From Paenibacillus segetis (GTDB lineage: Bacteria; Bacillota; Bacilli; Paenibacillales; Paenibacillaceae), in assembly GCF_014639155.1 (NCBI RefSeq), contig NZ_BMFT01000002.1, forward strand, positions 62,001 through 126,000: DNA of 64,000 bases, given 5' to 3'. The notes beneath the pieces are model-generated. The model was not told the origin of the DNA and searched no databases. It worked only from the letters and a program-made list of their open reading frames with translations. Below, one piece after another: positions 17,424 through 25,851 of this stretch (the stretch's first letter is position 1; every line of letters starts with the position of its first letter). The position numbers and the translations under genes are program-made.

Positions 17424-17571
17424 ACCTTTAATTCAGTCCCGTGAGGCTGACAAGGACAGCGGAATGTATGATCTTTATAGTGATACGTGTGTATATGCAT
17501 GTGTATCTATATGTTGTAATGTGATCGTAAACGGCTTATTGTCAGGGCAACTGGGCAATAAGCCGTTTTTT
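17424..17571 (+). ncRNA. PyrR-type attenuator leader before codBA
   Basis: The 5' part (CCTTTAATTCAGTCCCGTGAGG, then CTGACAAGGAC) matches the PyrR-binding loop consensus (AGUCCNGNGAGGYU, then AAGG) with GTCC (17436-17439) pairing GGAC (17454-17457). About 70 nt later a terminator hairpin stands before codB. In Bacillus, UMP-bound PyrR clamps this loop and so favours termination. The gene controlled here is a cytosine permease, which fits pyrimidine feedback on salvage. Confidence 0.85.
17529..17571 (+). terminator. Attenuation terminator of the codBA leader
   Basis: AACGGCTTATTG (17530-17541) and CAATAAGCCGTT (17556-17567) form a perfect 12-bp stem ending in six T, 86 nt before the codB start. 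Confidence 0.92.
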
Positions 17572-17656
17572 GTTGCTCCTAAAAAGTCCCTGATTATTCC
17601 CGCATGTTCCATCTGCTTGAGCATCATTGGTATCAAGACGAACTGGAGGATGGATA

Positions 17657-18886
17657 ATGGAAAAAGTAGACTTGGAGTTCTCGTTGCAACCTGTACCGCA
17701 AACACATCGGAATGGATTTTGGAAAATACTCGCCGTGATGCTCGGATTTACGTTCTTCTCGGCAAGCATGTGGTCAGGCGGAGCGTTAGGAAATGGCTTA
17801 ACGTTTAGTGCTTTTATCGGAATTGTACTGGCAGGGAATCTGATCTTGGGCATTTATACGGGGGCGCTTGCGTATATTGCGGCAAAGACGGGGTTATCGA
17901 CTCACTTGCTGACGAAGTATGCTTTTGGCGTGAAAGGTTCCTATTTATCTTCAGGATTGTTAGGCTTTACGCAGGTAGGCTGGTTTGGTGTTGGGGTGGC
18001 GATGTTCGCCGTTCCGGTTCAGAAAGTAACGGGAATGAACGTGTATGTCTTGATTGCGATTGCAGGAATTCTAATGACGATCACCGCGATCTATGGAATT
18101 AAGGCATTGGCGATACTCGGTATCGTAGCTGTACCGTCAATTGCGATATTAGGAAGTTATTCGGTCTTTGAAGCAACTTCAACAGCAGGCGGATTGCAAG
18201 GATTAATGAATTATCAGCCGACGGAAGTGATGGGGCTTGCTACAGCATTGTCCGTCTGTATCGGGTCCTTCATCAGTGGAGGTACGCTAACACCGGATTT
18301 TGCACGATTTGCAAAAACGACTCGTTCAGCGGTTGTCTCAACGGTCATTGCCTTTTTCCTTGGAAATTCGTTGATGTTTCTATTTGGAGCAGTAGGTGCG
18401 ATGGTGTATGGACAAGCCGATATTTCGGACGTCATGTTTTTACAAGGCTTGATTATACCGGCTATCATTGTGCTAGGGTTAAATATTTGGACAACGAATG
18501 AAAATGCGCTCTATGCATCCAGTCTGGGTTTTGCCAATATTACAAAGCTGCCCAAGAATATCATTGTTATCTTTAATGGAGTAGTAGGTACGATCATGGC
18601 GATGTGGCTGTACAACAATTTCGTAAGTTTCTTGACGGTACTAGGCTCAATTTTGCCGTCGATTGGCGCGATTCTGCTAGCGGATTACTTTATCCTGCAT
18701 CGCGGATCCTATAAGAAATTCGAAGAGATGACCTTCAAAGCTGTGAACTGGATTGCGATATTGGCATGGGTTGGCGGCGTTCTGATTGCTCAGTTCGTAC
18801 CAGGTATTCCGCCTATTAATGGCTTGATTGGTACAGCTGTGCTGTATGTTATAGGTATGAAAGTGTTTCCCGGTAAAACAGTTTAA
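17657..18886 (+). CDS. codB: Cytosine permease
   Basis: Imports cytosine by the NCS1 mechanism (cation symport, twelve membrane helices). 409 residues. Diagnostic stretches are the early GFTFFSASMWSGGALGNGLTF, GLSTHLLTKYAFGVKGSYL and the loop TPDFARFAKTTRSAV. I start at the ATG at 17657, because GGAGG lies 7 nt before it; longer forms would place that site inside the gene. codA follows after 26 nt, giving uptake and deamination of cytosine in one operon under the PyrR-type attenuator upstream. Confidence 0.95.
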   Translation: MEKVDLEFSLQPVPQTHRNGFWKILAVMLGFTFFSASMWSGGALGNGLTFSAFIGIVLAGNLILGIYTGALAYIAAKTGLSTHLLTKYAFGVKGSYLSSGLLGFTQVGWFGVGVAMFAVPVQKVTGMNVYVLIAIAGILMTITAIYGIKALAILGIVAVPSIAILGSYSVFEATSTAGGLQGLMNYQPTEVMGLATALSVCIGSFISGGTLTPDFARFAKTTRSAVVSTVIAFFLGNSLMFLFGAVGAMVYGQADISDVMFLQGLIIPAIIVLGLNIWTTNENALYASSLGFANITKLPKNIIVIFNGVVGTIMAMWLYNNFVSFLTVLGSILPSIGAILLADYFILHRGSYKKFEEMTFKAVNWIAILAWVGGVLIAQFVPGIPPINGLIGTAVLYVIGMKVFPGKTV

Positions 18887-18912
18887 CAACAACGAGAAAA
18901 GGGGAATGAACA

Positions 18913-20181
18913 GTGATTATTCAACAAGCGAAGCTTAGAGGTTGCGAGGGTTTATGGAATATCGAGATTGTGGATGGAGCATTCAAGACGATTACACAAA
19001 GTCTGCTTCCTACTGAAGGACATGAGGTCATGAATGTTAAAGGGAGCATGGTGCTTCCTCCTTTTATTGAGCCGCATATTCATCTAGACACGACCTTAAC
19101 AGCAGGGGAACCCGAGTGGAATCAGAGCGGCACGCTGTTTGAAGGTATTCAGCGTTGGTCGCAGCGTAAAGAAACTCTCTCCGTAGAAGACGTCAAAACC
19201 AGAGCGAAGACGGCGCTTAAATGGCAAATCGCTCAGGGTATCCAGCATGTGAGAACCCATGTGGATGTGACAGACCCAACGCTAGTAGCGCTTAAGGCGA
19301 TGCTGGAAGTGAAGGAGGAGATGTCTCCTTATGTGGATCTTCAACTTGTTGCTTTCCCACAGGAAGGAATACTATCCTATCCAAATGGAGTAGAACTGCT
19401 TGAAGAGGCGATGAAAATGGGGGCCGATGTGGTTGGTGGCATTCCGCATTTTGAGTTTACACGCGAGTATGGCGTAGATTCGATGAGAATCGCGTTTGAT
19501 CTGGCGGAAAAATATGATCGTCTCGTCGATATCCATTGCGATGAAATTGATGATGAGCAGTCTAGATTCGTTGAGGTTGTAGCAAAAGAAGCCTACGAAC
19601 GTGGCATCGGTACACGTACAACGGCCAGTCATACAACGGCGATGGGTTCCTATAATGATGCCTATGCGTACAAGCTGTTCCGTCTACTGAAGATGTCAGA
19701 GATCAATTTTGTATCCAATCCACTTGTGAACATTCATTTACAAGGACGTTTTGATACGTATCCAAAGCGCAGAGGCTTAACACGGGTAAAAGAGCTTCAA
19801 GAAGCAGGACTTAATGTGTGCTTTGGTCATGATGATATTTTTGACCCATGGTATCCGCTTGGGACAGGCAATATGCTTCAAGTTCTGCATATGGGTATTC
19901 ATACTTCGCAACTTATGGGCTATGAGCAGATCGTGAATAGCATCGATATGATTACGAAGAACAGCGCAACTACGCTGCAAATTGAGGATAAATACGGGAT
20001 TGAGGTAGGCAAGCCGGCTAATTTTATTGTATTGAATGCGGAGAATGAGTATGAGGCAATTCGCAAACAGGCTGCGGTACGGTACTCTTTCCGTAACGGT
20101 AAGATCATTGCCGAGACAAAACCGAGCGAGACGAGCGTGCAGCTGGGCAGTATGCGCGAGACCGTTACGTTTCAAAGATAA
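18913..20181 (+). CDS. codA: Cytosine deaminase
   Basis: Amidohydrolase that converts cytosine to uracil and ammonia in the cytoplasm, feeding pyrimidine salvage. 422 residues. Metal ligands are in the expected motifs: HxH in EPHIHLD, His in [11 protein letters not shown] (with the catalytic Glu), His in ASHTTAM, and Asp in [10 protein letters not shown]. Start is GTG behind AAAAGGGG. The gene is cotranscribed with codB and ends at a strong terminator. No upp is visible in the window, so uracil use depends on genes elsewhere. Confidence 0.96.
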   Translation: MIIQQAKLRGCEGLWNIEIVDGAFKTITQSLLPTEGHEVMNVKGSMVLPPFIEPHIHLDTTLTAGEPEWNQSGTLFEGIQRWSQRKETLSVEDVKTRAKTALKWQIAQGIQHVRTHVDVTDPTLVALKAMLEVKEEMSPYVDLQLVAFPQEGILSYPNGVELLEEAMKMGADVVGGIPHFEFTREYGVDSMRIAFDLAEKYDRLVDIHCDEIDDEQSRFVEVVAKEAYERGIGTRTTASHTTAMGSYNDAYAYKLFRLLKMSEINFVSNPLVNIHLQGRFDTYPKRRGLTRVKELQEAGLNVCFGHDDIFDPWYPLGTGNMLQVLHMGIHTSQLMGYEQIVNSIDMITKNSATTLQIEDKYGIEVGKPANFIVLNAENEYEAIRKQAAVRYSFRNGKIIAETKPSETSVQLGSMRETVTFQR

Positions 20182-20183
20182 AA

Positions 20184-20216
20184 AAGAAGCAGGCCTTAGG
20201 GCCTGCTTCTTGCTTC
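20184..20216 (+). terminator. Terminator of codBA
   Basis: AAGAAGCAGGCC (20184-20195) and GGCCTGCTTCTT (20200-20211), 12-bp perfect stem with loop TTAG. Confidence 0.85.
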
Positions 20217-20237
20217 TTATTCTACTTGGTGCATTTT

Positions 20238-20363
20238 TCATTTACTGAAAGATCTTACGCCGTCAAATATTGCCCTAAATACATACCGGGCTTTTCTTTT
20301 ATTAAGTTCATGACGAACTGCATTTAGACATAAGAATTCCCCTCGAAGGGTATATACTTTGTT
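20238..20363 (-). pseudogene. C-terminal remnant of an unidentified protein
   Basis: A minus-strand frame without start gives about 41 residues that look truly coding (YTLRGEFLCLNAVRHELNKR, then KARYVFRAIFDGVRSFSK). This ending recalls the C-termini of some glycosyltransferases, but I cannot confirm it. The frame is closed upstream by a stop; the rest of the gene is gone. Confidence 0.35.
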
Positions 20364-20608
20364 TTATTTCATCCTCTCTTTTCATTAACCTTATACCACA
20401 ATCAAGGAATATTCTCCTGCTTTGTGATGATCCAATAGAAATCATTGTGTTATGAATCGTCCTTTCTAATAAGGACATGGATTCCATAAAGTGGATTTGA
20501 TAATATGAGTTTTAACATCAGTCCATGCTAAACTTATTGTGCGATCAGAAGTTACGGTATATTTCTTCGGTATAATCCCAACAATCAAAATGATAAGGTG
20601 GAATTTGT
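20364..20608. other. A+T-rich intergenic region
   Basis: Carries the promoter region of the AHSA1 gene (TATAAT-like box TATAAT at about 20571-20576 and AAGGTGG before the ATG). No other gene seen. Confidence 0.4.
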
Positions 20609-21058
20609 ATGCAACCTATTAGAAAACCTGATCTTTCAACAAGACCCTTGAATCTAAAAGTAGTACGGATAATGGATTCGTCCCCTAGTGTACTTTTCAA
20701 TGCGTGGACAAGTCAGTTTGACCGTTGGTTCGCAGCACCTGATAGCGTAATAATTCAAGGGGAGGTTAACACAACATTCTTTTTTGAAACTGAATATGAA
20801 GGTAAACGTTCTCCTCATTACGGAAGGTTCTTACAGCTTGTGCACAACAATCTTGTTGAAATCACTTGGGTTACTGGAGCGGGTGGAACAAAGGGGGCAG
20901 AAACAGTTGTTACAGTTGAACTTGAACCCTACGGCAAAGGTTCACGATTGCATCTGACCCATGCGGGGTTTCCAGATGAGGAATCGAAGAATGCACACGA
21001 ACAAGCTTGGCCATTTGTACTTGAACAACTCGACAAGCGTATGTTGTCGGATCACTAA
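20609..21058 (+). CDS. SRPBCC (AHSA1/Hsp90-activator-like) protein
   Basis: 149-residue START/Bet v1-like fold with a hydrophobic cavity. Typical order: [27 protein letters not shown] at the N-terminus, the [18 protein letters not shown] strand pair, VEITWVTG, and the C-terminal TLTHAGF-type strand (here [21 protein letters not shown]) before the last helix. Ligand unknown. AAGGTGG precedes the ATG. The AraC-GyrI regulator follows in the same direction. It is one of four AHSA1-like genes in the window. Confidence 0.88.
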   Translation: MQPIRKPDLSTRPLNLKVVRIMDSSPSVLFNAWTSQFDRWFAAPDSVIIQGEVNTTFFFETEYEGKRSPHYGRFLQLVHNNLVEITWVTGAGGTKGAETVVTVELEPYGKGSRLHLTHAGFPDEESKNAHEQAWPFVLEQLDKRMLSDH

Positions 21059-21223
21059 ATTATTGGAGAACGGCCTATTCCTTCACGATTCCGATCATTA
21101 TATATGCTTTTTCTACATGAGAACAGTGGTGGTATACCTCAATACTCTGACTTTTTCGTGCAGAGAATGCACGGCATTCATTGTTTATCTACCATAAAAT
21201 TTATCTTGAAGGGAGGGAAAGCG

Positions 21224-22072
21224 ATGGATTGGTTGGAGAGAATGAATTGCGCCATGGAATATATCGAGACAAATCTAGCGGACCATATCTCATATGATAA
21301 ATTAGCTCAGATCGCCTGTTGCTCTACGTATCATTTTCAACGAATGTTTCCGTTTATTACTGGAATACAGTTATCCGAGTACATTCGACGTCGACGGTTG
21401 ACCTTGGCGGCATTTGAACTTCAGACAACAGGGGCAAAGGTTATTGATGTAGCTTTGAAATATGGATATCAATCGCCGGAGGCGTTCGCAAGGGCATTTA
21501 AGAATCTTCATGGGATCATGCCGATATCTGCGCGCGATAAAGGTGTGCCTCTAAAAGCCTATCCTCGATTGACCTTTCAAATTTCTATTAAAGGAGATAT
21601 CGAGATGAATTACCGAATTGAACAAAGAGGGTCTTTTGAGATGTTTGGAGTTTATGGCCTCATAAATTCGGACATGAATACAGCATTTGTTGAAGTTCCT
21701 AAGTTCCGTAAAACATGTGATGATGACGGCAGTGTTGCACTTATGAACGAATTACTGGGACGTTTTGGTGACACCAATCTGCATGCGGCCTTATACGATC
21801 ACTCAGCAGAAAATTTTAAGTACATGATATGTTATAACTTGCCACAAGGAATGGAGATTCCCGAGAGATTTACCAAACTTTCTGTCCCAGCATTAACTTG
21901 GGCTATATTCCCGGAGCCTAGGTGTGATTTGCAAAGACTACGGGAACGAATCTATACCGAGTGGTTTCCGACATCGGAATACGAAGAGGTGGAGGGTCCC
22001 TCTTTCGAAATGTATTATGGTATGGCAGGACATGATATGGCGGAGATTTGGATACCAGTAAAGAAGAAATAA
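21224..22072 (+). CDS. AraC-family regulator with GyrI-like effector domain
   Basis: Transcription factor of 282 residues. Residues 1-105 hold two AraC helix-turn-helix units (YDKLAQIACCSTYHFQRMFPFITG and VIDVALKYGYQSPEAFARAFKNLHG). Residues 125-282 form a GyrI/BmrR-type small-molecule binding domain, typical of multidrug or stress sensing. I start at 21224 because GGGAGGG lies 6 nt before this ATG; the frame upstream is open but has no ribosome site. It is probably cotranscribed with, or regulates, the adjacent AHSA1 protein. Confidence 0.92.
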   Translation: MDWLERMNCAMEYIETNLADHISYDKLAQIACCSTYHFQRMFPFITGIQLSEYIRRRRLTLAAFELQTTGAKVIDVALKYGYQSPEAFARAFKNLHGIMPISARDKGVPLKAYPRLTFQISIKGDIEMNYRIEQRGSFEMFGVYGLINSDMNTAFVEVPKFRKTCDDDGSVALMNELLGRFGDTNLHAALYDHSAENFKYMICYNLPQGMEIPERFTKLSVPALTWAIFPEPRCDLQRLRERIYTEWFPTSEYEEVEGPSFEMYYGMAGHDMAEIWIPVKKK

Positions 22073-22090
22073 CTTACTAAGTAGCCAATT

Positions 22091-22119
22091 TGGGACAAGG
22101 GGACAGGTTTCTTGTCCCA
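22091..22119. repeat. REP-like palindrome
   Basis: TGGGACAAG (22091-22099) and CTTGTCCCA (22111-22119) around GGGACAGGTTT, which itself echoes the arm. It has no T-run. The form is like dispersed palindromes linked to REP-associated transposases; copy number elsewhere is unknown. Confidence 0.4.
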
Positions 22120-22144
22120 CTTTATGAATTTGTTGATCAAGCAC

Positions 22145-22182
22145 AAAGCGGCGATTCTCCGTTATTGGGGAATCGCCGCTTT
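22145..22182 (+). terminator. Strong hairpin, probable terminator
   Basis: AAAGCGGCGATTC (22145-22157) and GAATCGCCGCTTT (22170-22182), 13-bp perfect stem, then a T-containing tail (GCGTTATGG). It separates the AraC and MATE genes and may serve both strands. Confidence 0.55.
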
Positions 22183-22313
22183 GCGTTATGGTCTAATGGT
22201 TCTTTTATTGTATCCCTTTCATAAATCCCTTGTCTAAGTCAGCCATGCTGCTACTCCTTCCTTGGTGATAAGGAAAGGGTAATCCACGAAGGATGACCTT
22301 GGCGATAGATTGT

Positions 22314-23666
22314 CTATTGTACTAAACTATCCAAATCCGGCTGCAATTTGTTCCGTAATACATACACCATGATGGCACCAACAAGGAATGCGACAGCATC
22401 TGCAATGACAAGCGACCAGACCACCCCGTGGAAACCGTTCATTTGATTGGCGATATAGAGCACAGGAATCAGAGTAATTCCTTGAATAACTGACATAATA
22501 AACGCAGCCGTTCCTTGCGCTGTTGCTTGGAAGATCCCTGTAAACAACGTGGTCATTCCTGTAATGAACAAGGATAAGAACGTTACATGCAGAATGTAGC
22601 TACCCATTTCAATTAATTGCGGGTCATGCGTAAATAAACCAATTAAGTTGTCGGAAATCAGATAGACAATGATACCGAATACGACAGCTAACGCTACAAT
22701 CGCTTTGATTGTAAATCCAATGGTATGCTTCATTCGTAATTTATTCGCTGTAAAAGAGAAGGCAATGAGCGGCACGACTCCTTCACATAAGCCCATCAGA
22801 ATAAACTCAGGAAATTGTAATAAACGTGATGATATTCCGTAAGCCGCTACGGCTTGATCTCCATACTCGACAAGAAAATGGTTAAGGATGAGTGACATTG
22901 CCCCTAAGAAGATACTCATAATAAAGACGGGAACTCCAATTTTGAATACATTGCCCAGAATGTCCTTGGTAGCTTTGAACCATTTTGCGGAGATGGTTAA
23001 GAATTGGCTCTTATATCCCATATAAAAAGCGTAGAATACACTCGCAACCAAATTGGAAATGACTGTAGCGGACGCAACCCCAGTCACGCCCCAATGGAAG
23101 ACGAAGATGACTAGCGCATCGAGAATAATATTCACGACAACGCTGAGAATCATACCAATCATCGACGTGATTGCTGCACCCTCTGAGCGTACGATATTCT
23201 CCAGTGTGAAGAATAATACGACGAATGGTGAACCCAATAGCATAATCGTGACATAGTCTTTCGTGAATCCGAAGGAGTCCGGCGTTGCCCCTAAGCCATG
23301 AACGATGGAATCGATCAACGGGAGGCCGACGGCCATCACGATAAGACCAATAACTAAACTGCTGTAAACGGCGAATGAAGACACATGTTTTACATCATCA
23401 TATTTCTTTTCTCCTAGCAAACGGGAGATGAATGTACCGCTACCCATGCCAATCAAGTTGCCTAGCGCCATAATGATCGCGAATAACGGCAAGGTCAATG
23501 CGAGCGCGGTTAACATGGCAGTATTGTGGAGCGTACCAAGGAAGTAAGCATTTAAAATGGAATATATGACACTCATTGACGTACCAAGCATCATCGGAAC
23601 AGCGAAATGAGCGACGGCTTTTGCGATCGGTGCTTTTTCAAAGTAATGGAGGTTTTCTGCATCCAT
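22314..23666 (-). CDS. MATE-family efflux transporter
   Basis: 450-residue twelve-helix antiporter expected to export drugs or metabolites with Na+ or H+. The N-terminal pattern YFEKAPIAKAVAHFAVPMMLGTSMSVIYSILNAYFLG and the internal repeat around residues 230-260 (GVPVFIMSIF) are MATE hallmarks. I start at the ATG at 23666; the upstream in-frame ATG at 23738 lies in the operator-promoter region. It is divergent from a TetR-type gene, with three copies of an operator-like motif between them, so it is very likely repressed by that protein. Confidence 0.93.
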   Translation of the reverse strand: MDAENLHYFEKAPIAKAVAHFAVPMMLGTSMSVIYSILNAYFLGTLHNTAMLTALALTLPLFAIIMALGNLIGMGSGTFISRLLGEKKYDDVKHVSSFAVYSSLVIGLIVMAVGLPLIDSIVHGLGATPDSFGFTKDYVTIMLLGSPFVVLFFTLENIVRSEGAAITSMIGMILSVVVNIILDALVIFVFHWGVTGVASATVISNLVASVFYAFYMGYKSQFLTISAKWFKATKDILGNVFKIGVPVFIMSIFLGAMSLILNHFLVEYGDQAVAAYGISSRLLQFPEFILMGLCEGVVPLIAFSFTANKLRMKHTIGFTIKAIVALAVVFGIIVYLISDNLIGLFTHDPQLIEMGSYILHVTFLSLFITGMTTLFTGIFQATAQGTAAFIMSVIQGITLIPVLYIANQMNGFHGVVWSLVIADAVAFLVGAIMVYVLRNKLQPDLDSLVQ

Positions 23667-23695
23667 GTGGATCACTTCTTTCTTTTTATGATTAT

Positions 23696-23777
23696 CTAAC
23701 AGTGTTAGGTTGAACCTTACAGTGTTAGATGATATCATGAACTTATAAACCTGTAAAGTATAAACTTACACTGTTAG
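23696..23777. promoter_or_regulatory. Overlapping divergent promoters with three TetR operator copies
   Basis: Motif yTwACAsTGTTAG occurs at 23696-23708, 23716-23728 (20 bp apart, two helical turns) and 23765-23777. Plus-strand promoter: TTGAAC (23710-23715), 17 nt, TATCAT (23733-23738). Minus-strand promoter: TTTACA (23757-23752), 17 nt, TATCAT (23734-23729). The two -10 boxes overlap, and the middle motif sits in the plus spacer. Confidence 0.8.
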
Positions 23778-23795
23778 ATAAAAAGGTGGATACCG

Positions 23796-24476
23796 ATGAA
23801 AAAACAACAGCCTCAAATTTCGGAGGATAAGATTTTAGAGATCTCGTGGGAGCTTCTTGAGGAGGAGGGAATCGAGAAATTCAGCATGAGACGATTGGCC
23901 GTCAGGCTGGGGATTCAGGCTCCCTCTTTGTACTGGTACTTCAAGAGCAAGCAGAATCTCTATCAGCGTCTGGCAAGCCAGGTAGCGAAAGTGATTTTGG
24001 AGGAGTTTCATTCCGAGGGCGACTGGAAGGAGCAGCTGGCGGTGTTTGCGGTAACGGTACGGAGCGTGCTCAACCGATACCCCTGCTCCACGCAGCTCAT
24101 GATGATGACGCTCCCCCATGAACCGGACCTCATTCGGTTCACCAATCGTATGCTGCTCTGCGTAGAATCGACGCCGCTTGAGCAAGAGCAGAAAATGCAA
24201 GTGGTTACTACGTTAATGAATTATGTCTTCAACTTCGTTCTGGACAATTATGAGCACCAGCGCAATGTCTCCGCGATTGTTAAGGACAAGGGAGCGCCTC
24301 CGGGTGAGGAGATGATTCAACTTCTGGATTCTATGAGCGAAACAGATGCTGGACTATTTCGGAGGATGTTTACGAACGGGTTATTCGAACTGATGGGGAC
24401 CGACAAGGCGTTTGAGTTCGGTTTGAAGGTAATTTTATTGGGGATTGAGCAGGTGATAAAGGAGCAGGAAAAGTAG
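23796..24476 (+). CDS. TetR-family repressor, likely controller of the MATE pump
   Basis: 226 residues. N-terminal TetR helix-turn-helix (ILEISWELLEEEGIEKFSMRRLAVRLGIQAPSLYWYFKSKQNL, residues 13-55) with the TetR-class recognition sequence APSLYWYFKSK, followed by a helical ligand-binding and dimer domain of the TetR_C type. AAAAGGTGG precedes the ATG. Divergent from the MATE gene and facing three operator-like repeats. The inducer is unknown but is probably a substrate of the pump. Confidence 0.93.
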   Translation: MKKQQPQISEDKILEISWELLEEEGIEKFSMRRLAVRLGIQAPSLYWYFKSKQNLYQRLASQVAKVILEEFHSEGDWKEQLAVFAVTVRSVLNRYPCSTQLMMMTLPHEPDLIRFTNRMLLCVESTPLEQEQKMQVVTTLMNYVFNFVLDNYEHQRNVSAIVKDKGAPPGEEMIQLLDSMSETDAGLFRRMFTNGLFELMGTDKAFEFGLKVILLGIEQVIKEQEK

Positions 24477-24500
24477 ACTGTAGAAGCCGCTCATTCGGTA

Positions 24501-24531
24501 AAATACCTCCTCGTATATTGAGGGGGTATTT
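24501..24531. terminator. Bidirectional terminator between tetR and the Ntn hydrolase
   Basis: AAATACCTCCTC and GAGGGGGTATTT around a 7-nt loop, between convergent genes; T-rich on both sides. Confidence 0.7.
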
Positions 24532-24544
24532 CTTATTGTATCTT

Positions 24545-25534
24545 CTAATTTTGAAAGTTGATCGCTTGTGTATCTGGATATTTGAATACTTTTATCTCAT
24601 GGCCATCTAAATCTTCCTTAAACATGTCAATAGCGTTAATCTGACTATTATTGTAAGTGTTGTAGTAATACACTCCATTTTCTAGACACATGCAAGATGA
24701 ATATAAAGTGATGAACTGTTTACCTTCCTGCGTTATTACTGAACCGCCAATGGGAGCGACATTACCCAGAATGTGAAAAAATTCTGAAATGGTTGATTCT
24801 TTTGTATCCAAGAAAGCAGCATGATTTTTTAGAAAAGCAGATCTTACAAACCGGGAAGAGGGGTAAAAGTCACCGGGCAATCCCTTCAATCCCAATCCAT
24901 TACCAATCGGCTCCAATTGTTGTTTGTGCCACGTGGTCGTTTCGGGTTGCATTGGCGATAAGGCCATATATTGATTTAAATTCATGATATGCCAATCGAA
25001 TGCAGGCTGGTTAGTTAACACTCCAATTTTATTATCATATACAGCAATTCGGTCAGGGGTGGTCTCTATGACAATCGATTCCTCATTCTTATCATGAACC
25101 ATCCAGTGAAGCGTAGGAACAGGAAGCTTGGGGGCAAATGGTTTATTGATCAGGTTTACTTCTTCTAAAGCGGATTTAACCTCAGAAACCGATCCAAAGT
25201 TGGATAAAATCCATAGCATCAAATCATATGGCCCTAAGTTCACCTTTCCAGCTAACCTATTTTCCTCAAAATGAGCGAAACCAAGGAAGTTAAGTCCTGC
25301 ACAACCCAATCCCTTTTCATTCATTCCGTCTGCAAGGAGCGGATGATTGTTCATGAGGGTCCCCATGCCTAATAGTGCATATTTGGTTTTGTTAGACTCC
25401 CCATTCACTACATTTTCCCAATCTAAATTTCTTGGAACAAATATGACGGATTGATTAAAGTTATAATCGATATCCATATTTCTGCCAAAAAAATGAAAAC
25501 CGTCTTTGCTGGTTAAAGTTAATGCTGTGCACAT
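24545..25534 (-). CDS. Choloylglycine hydrolase / penicillin V acylase-family Ntn hydrolase
   Basis: Linear-amide C-N hydrolase of 329 residues. After Met removal the nucleophile is Cys2 (MCTALTL). Family residues are visible: Arg and Asp in GRNMDIDY, Asn in AGLNFLG, and the second Asn in LTNQPAFDWH. Members cleave conjugated bile salts, penicillin V or N-acyl homoserine lactones; the substrate here cannot be read. No signal peptide, so it is cytoplasmic. AGGAAGG lies upstream of the start. It is monocistronic and convergent with tetR. Confidence 0.9.
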   Translation of the reverse strand: MCTALTLTSKDGFHFFGRNMDIDYNFNQSVIFVPRNLDWENVVNGESNKTKYALLGMGTLMNNHPLLADGMNEKGLGCAGLNFLGFAHFEENRLAGKVNLGPYDLMLWILSNFGSVSEVKSALEEVNLINKPFAPKLPVPTLHWMVHDKNEESIVIETTPDRIAVYDNKIGVLTNQPAFDWHIMNLNQYMALSPMQPETTTWHKQQLEPIGNGLGLKGLPGDFYPSSRFVRSAFLKNHAAFLDTKESTISEFFHILGNVAPIGGSVITQEGKQFITLYSSCMCLENGVYYYNTYNNSQINAIDMFKEDLDGHEIKVFKYPDTQAINFQN

Positions 25535-25636
25535 AGTTATACATCCTTCCTCTGTCAGGTTGGCAACGCAATGAGTAGATTACATAGTGAACTTAAAATG
25601 AACGTATTTTTATTATTTAGAAAAAGGAGAAGTACT

Positions 25637-25669
25637 ATGCAAACTCACATCCAACAGCGTTATACCTAG
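25637..25669 (+). CDS. Ten-codon reading frame in the leader of the Sm-like gene
   Basis: ATG with an AAAAAGGAGAAG ribosome site 5-6 nt upstream, encoding MQTHIQQRYT and a TAG stop. The site is better than that of many genes here. It may be a leader peptide that affects the structured RNA following it, or the start of a truncated gene. Confidence 0.35.
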   Translation: MQTHIQQRYT

Positions 25670-25699
25670 TGGAATACCGCATAGCCAATCGGAAAATAG

Positions 25700-25809
25700 C
25701 TCGGTAGATCTTGGACCTTTCTATGTACAGGGTACCGAGAATCGGTGTTGGTGCAGCGAAGAGGGGCTCGTGCCCATCCTGCATTCGCACAAGCAGGCAG
25801 CCCGCCCCT
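25700..25809 (+). ncRNA. Structured leader before the Sm-like/Arg-Ser-rich gene
   Basis: Two hairpin domains. CTCGGTA (25700-25706) with TACCGAG (25733-25739), with an inner CCT/AGG pair. Then AGGGGC (25762-25767) with GCCCCT (25804-25809), enclosing CCTGC (25778-25782) with GCAGG (25793-25797). No terminator or known riboswitch match seen. Reading-frame-free sequence with this much pairing suggests RNA function. Confidence 0.4.
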
Positions 25810-25851
25810 GGCGTAGGATGAACTATAACTAGTGAGGCGAGGTGAACTTCC

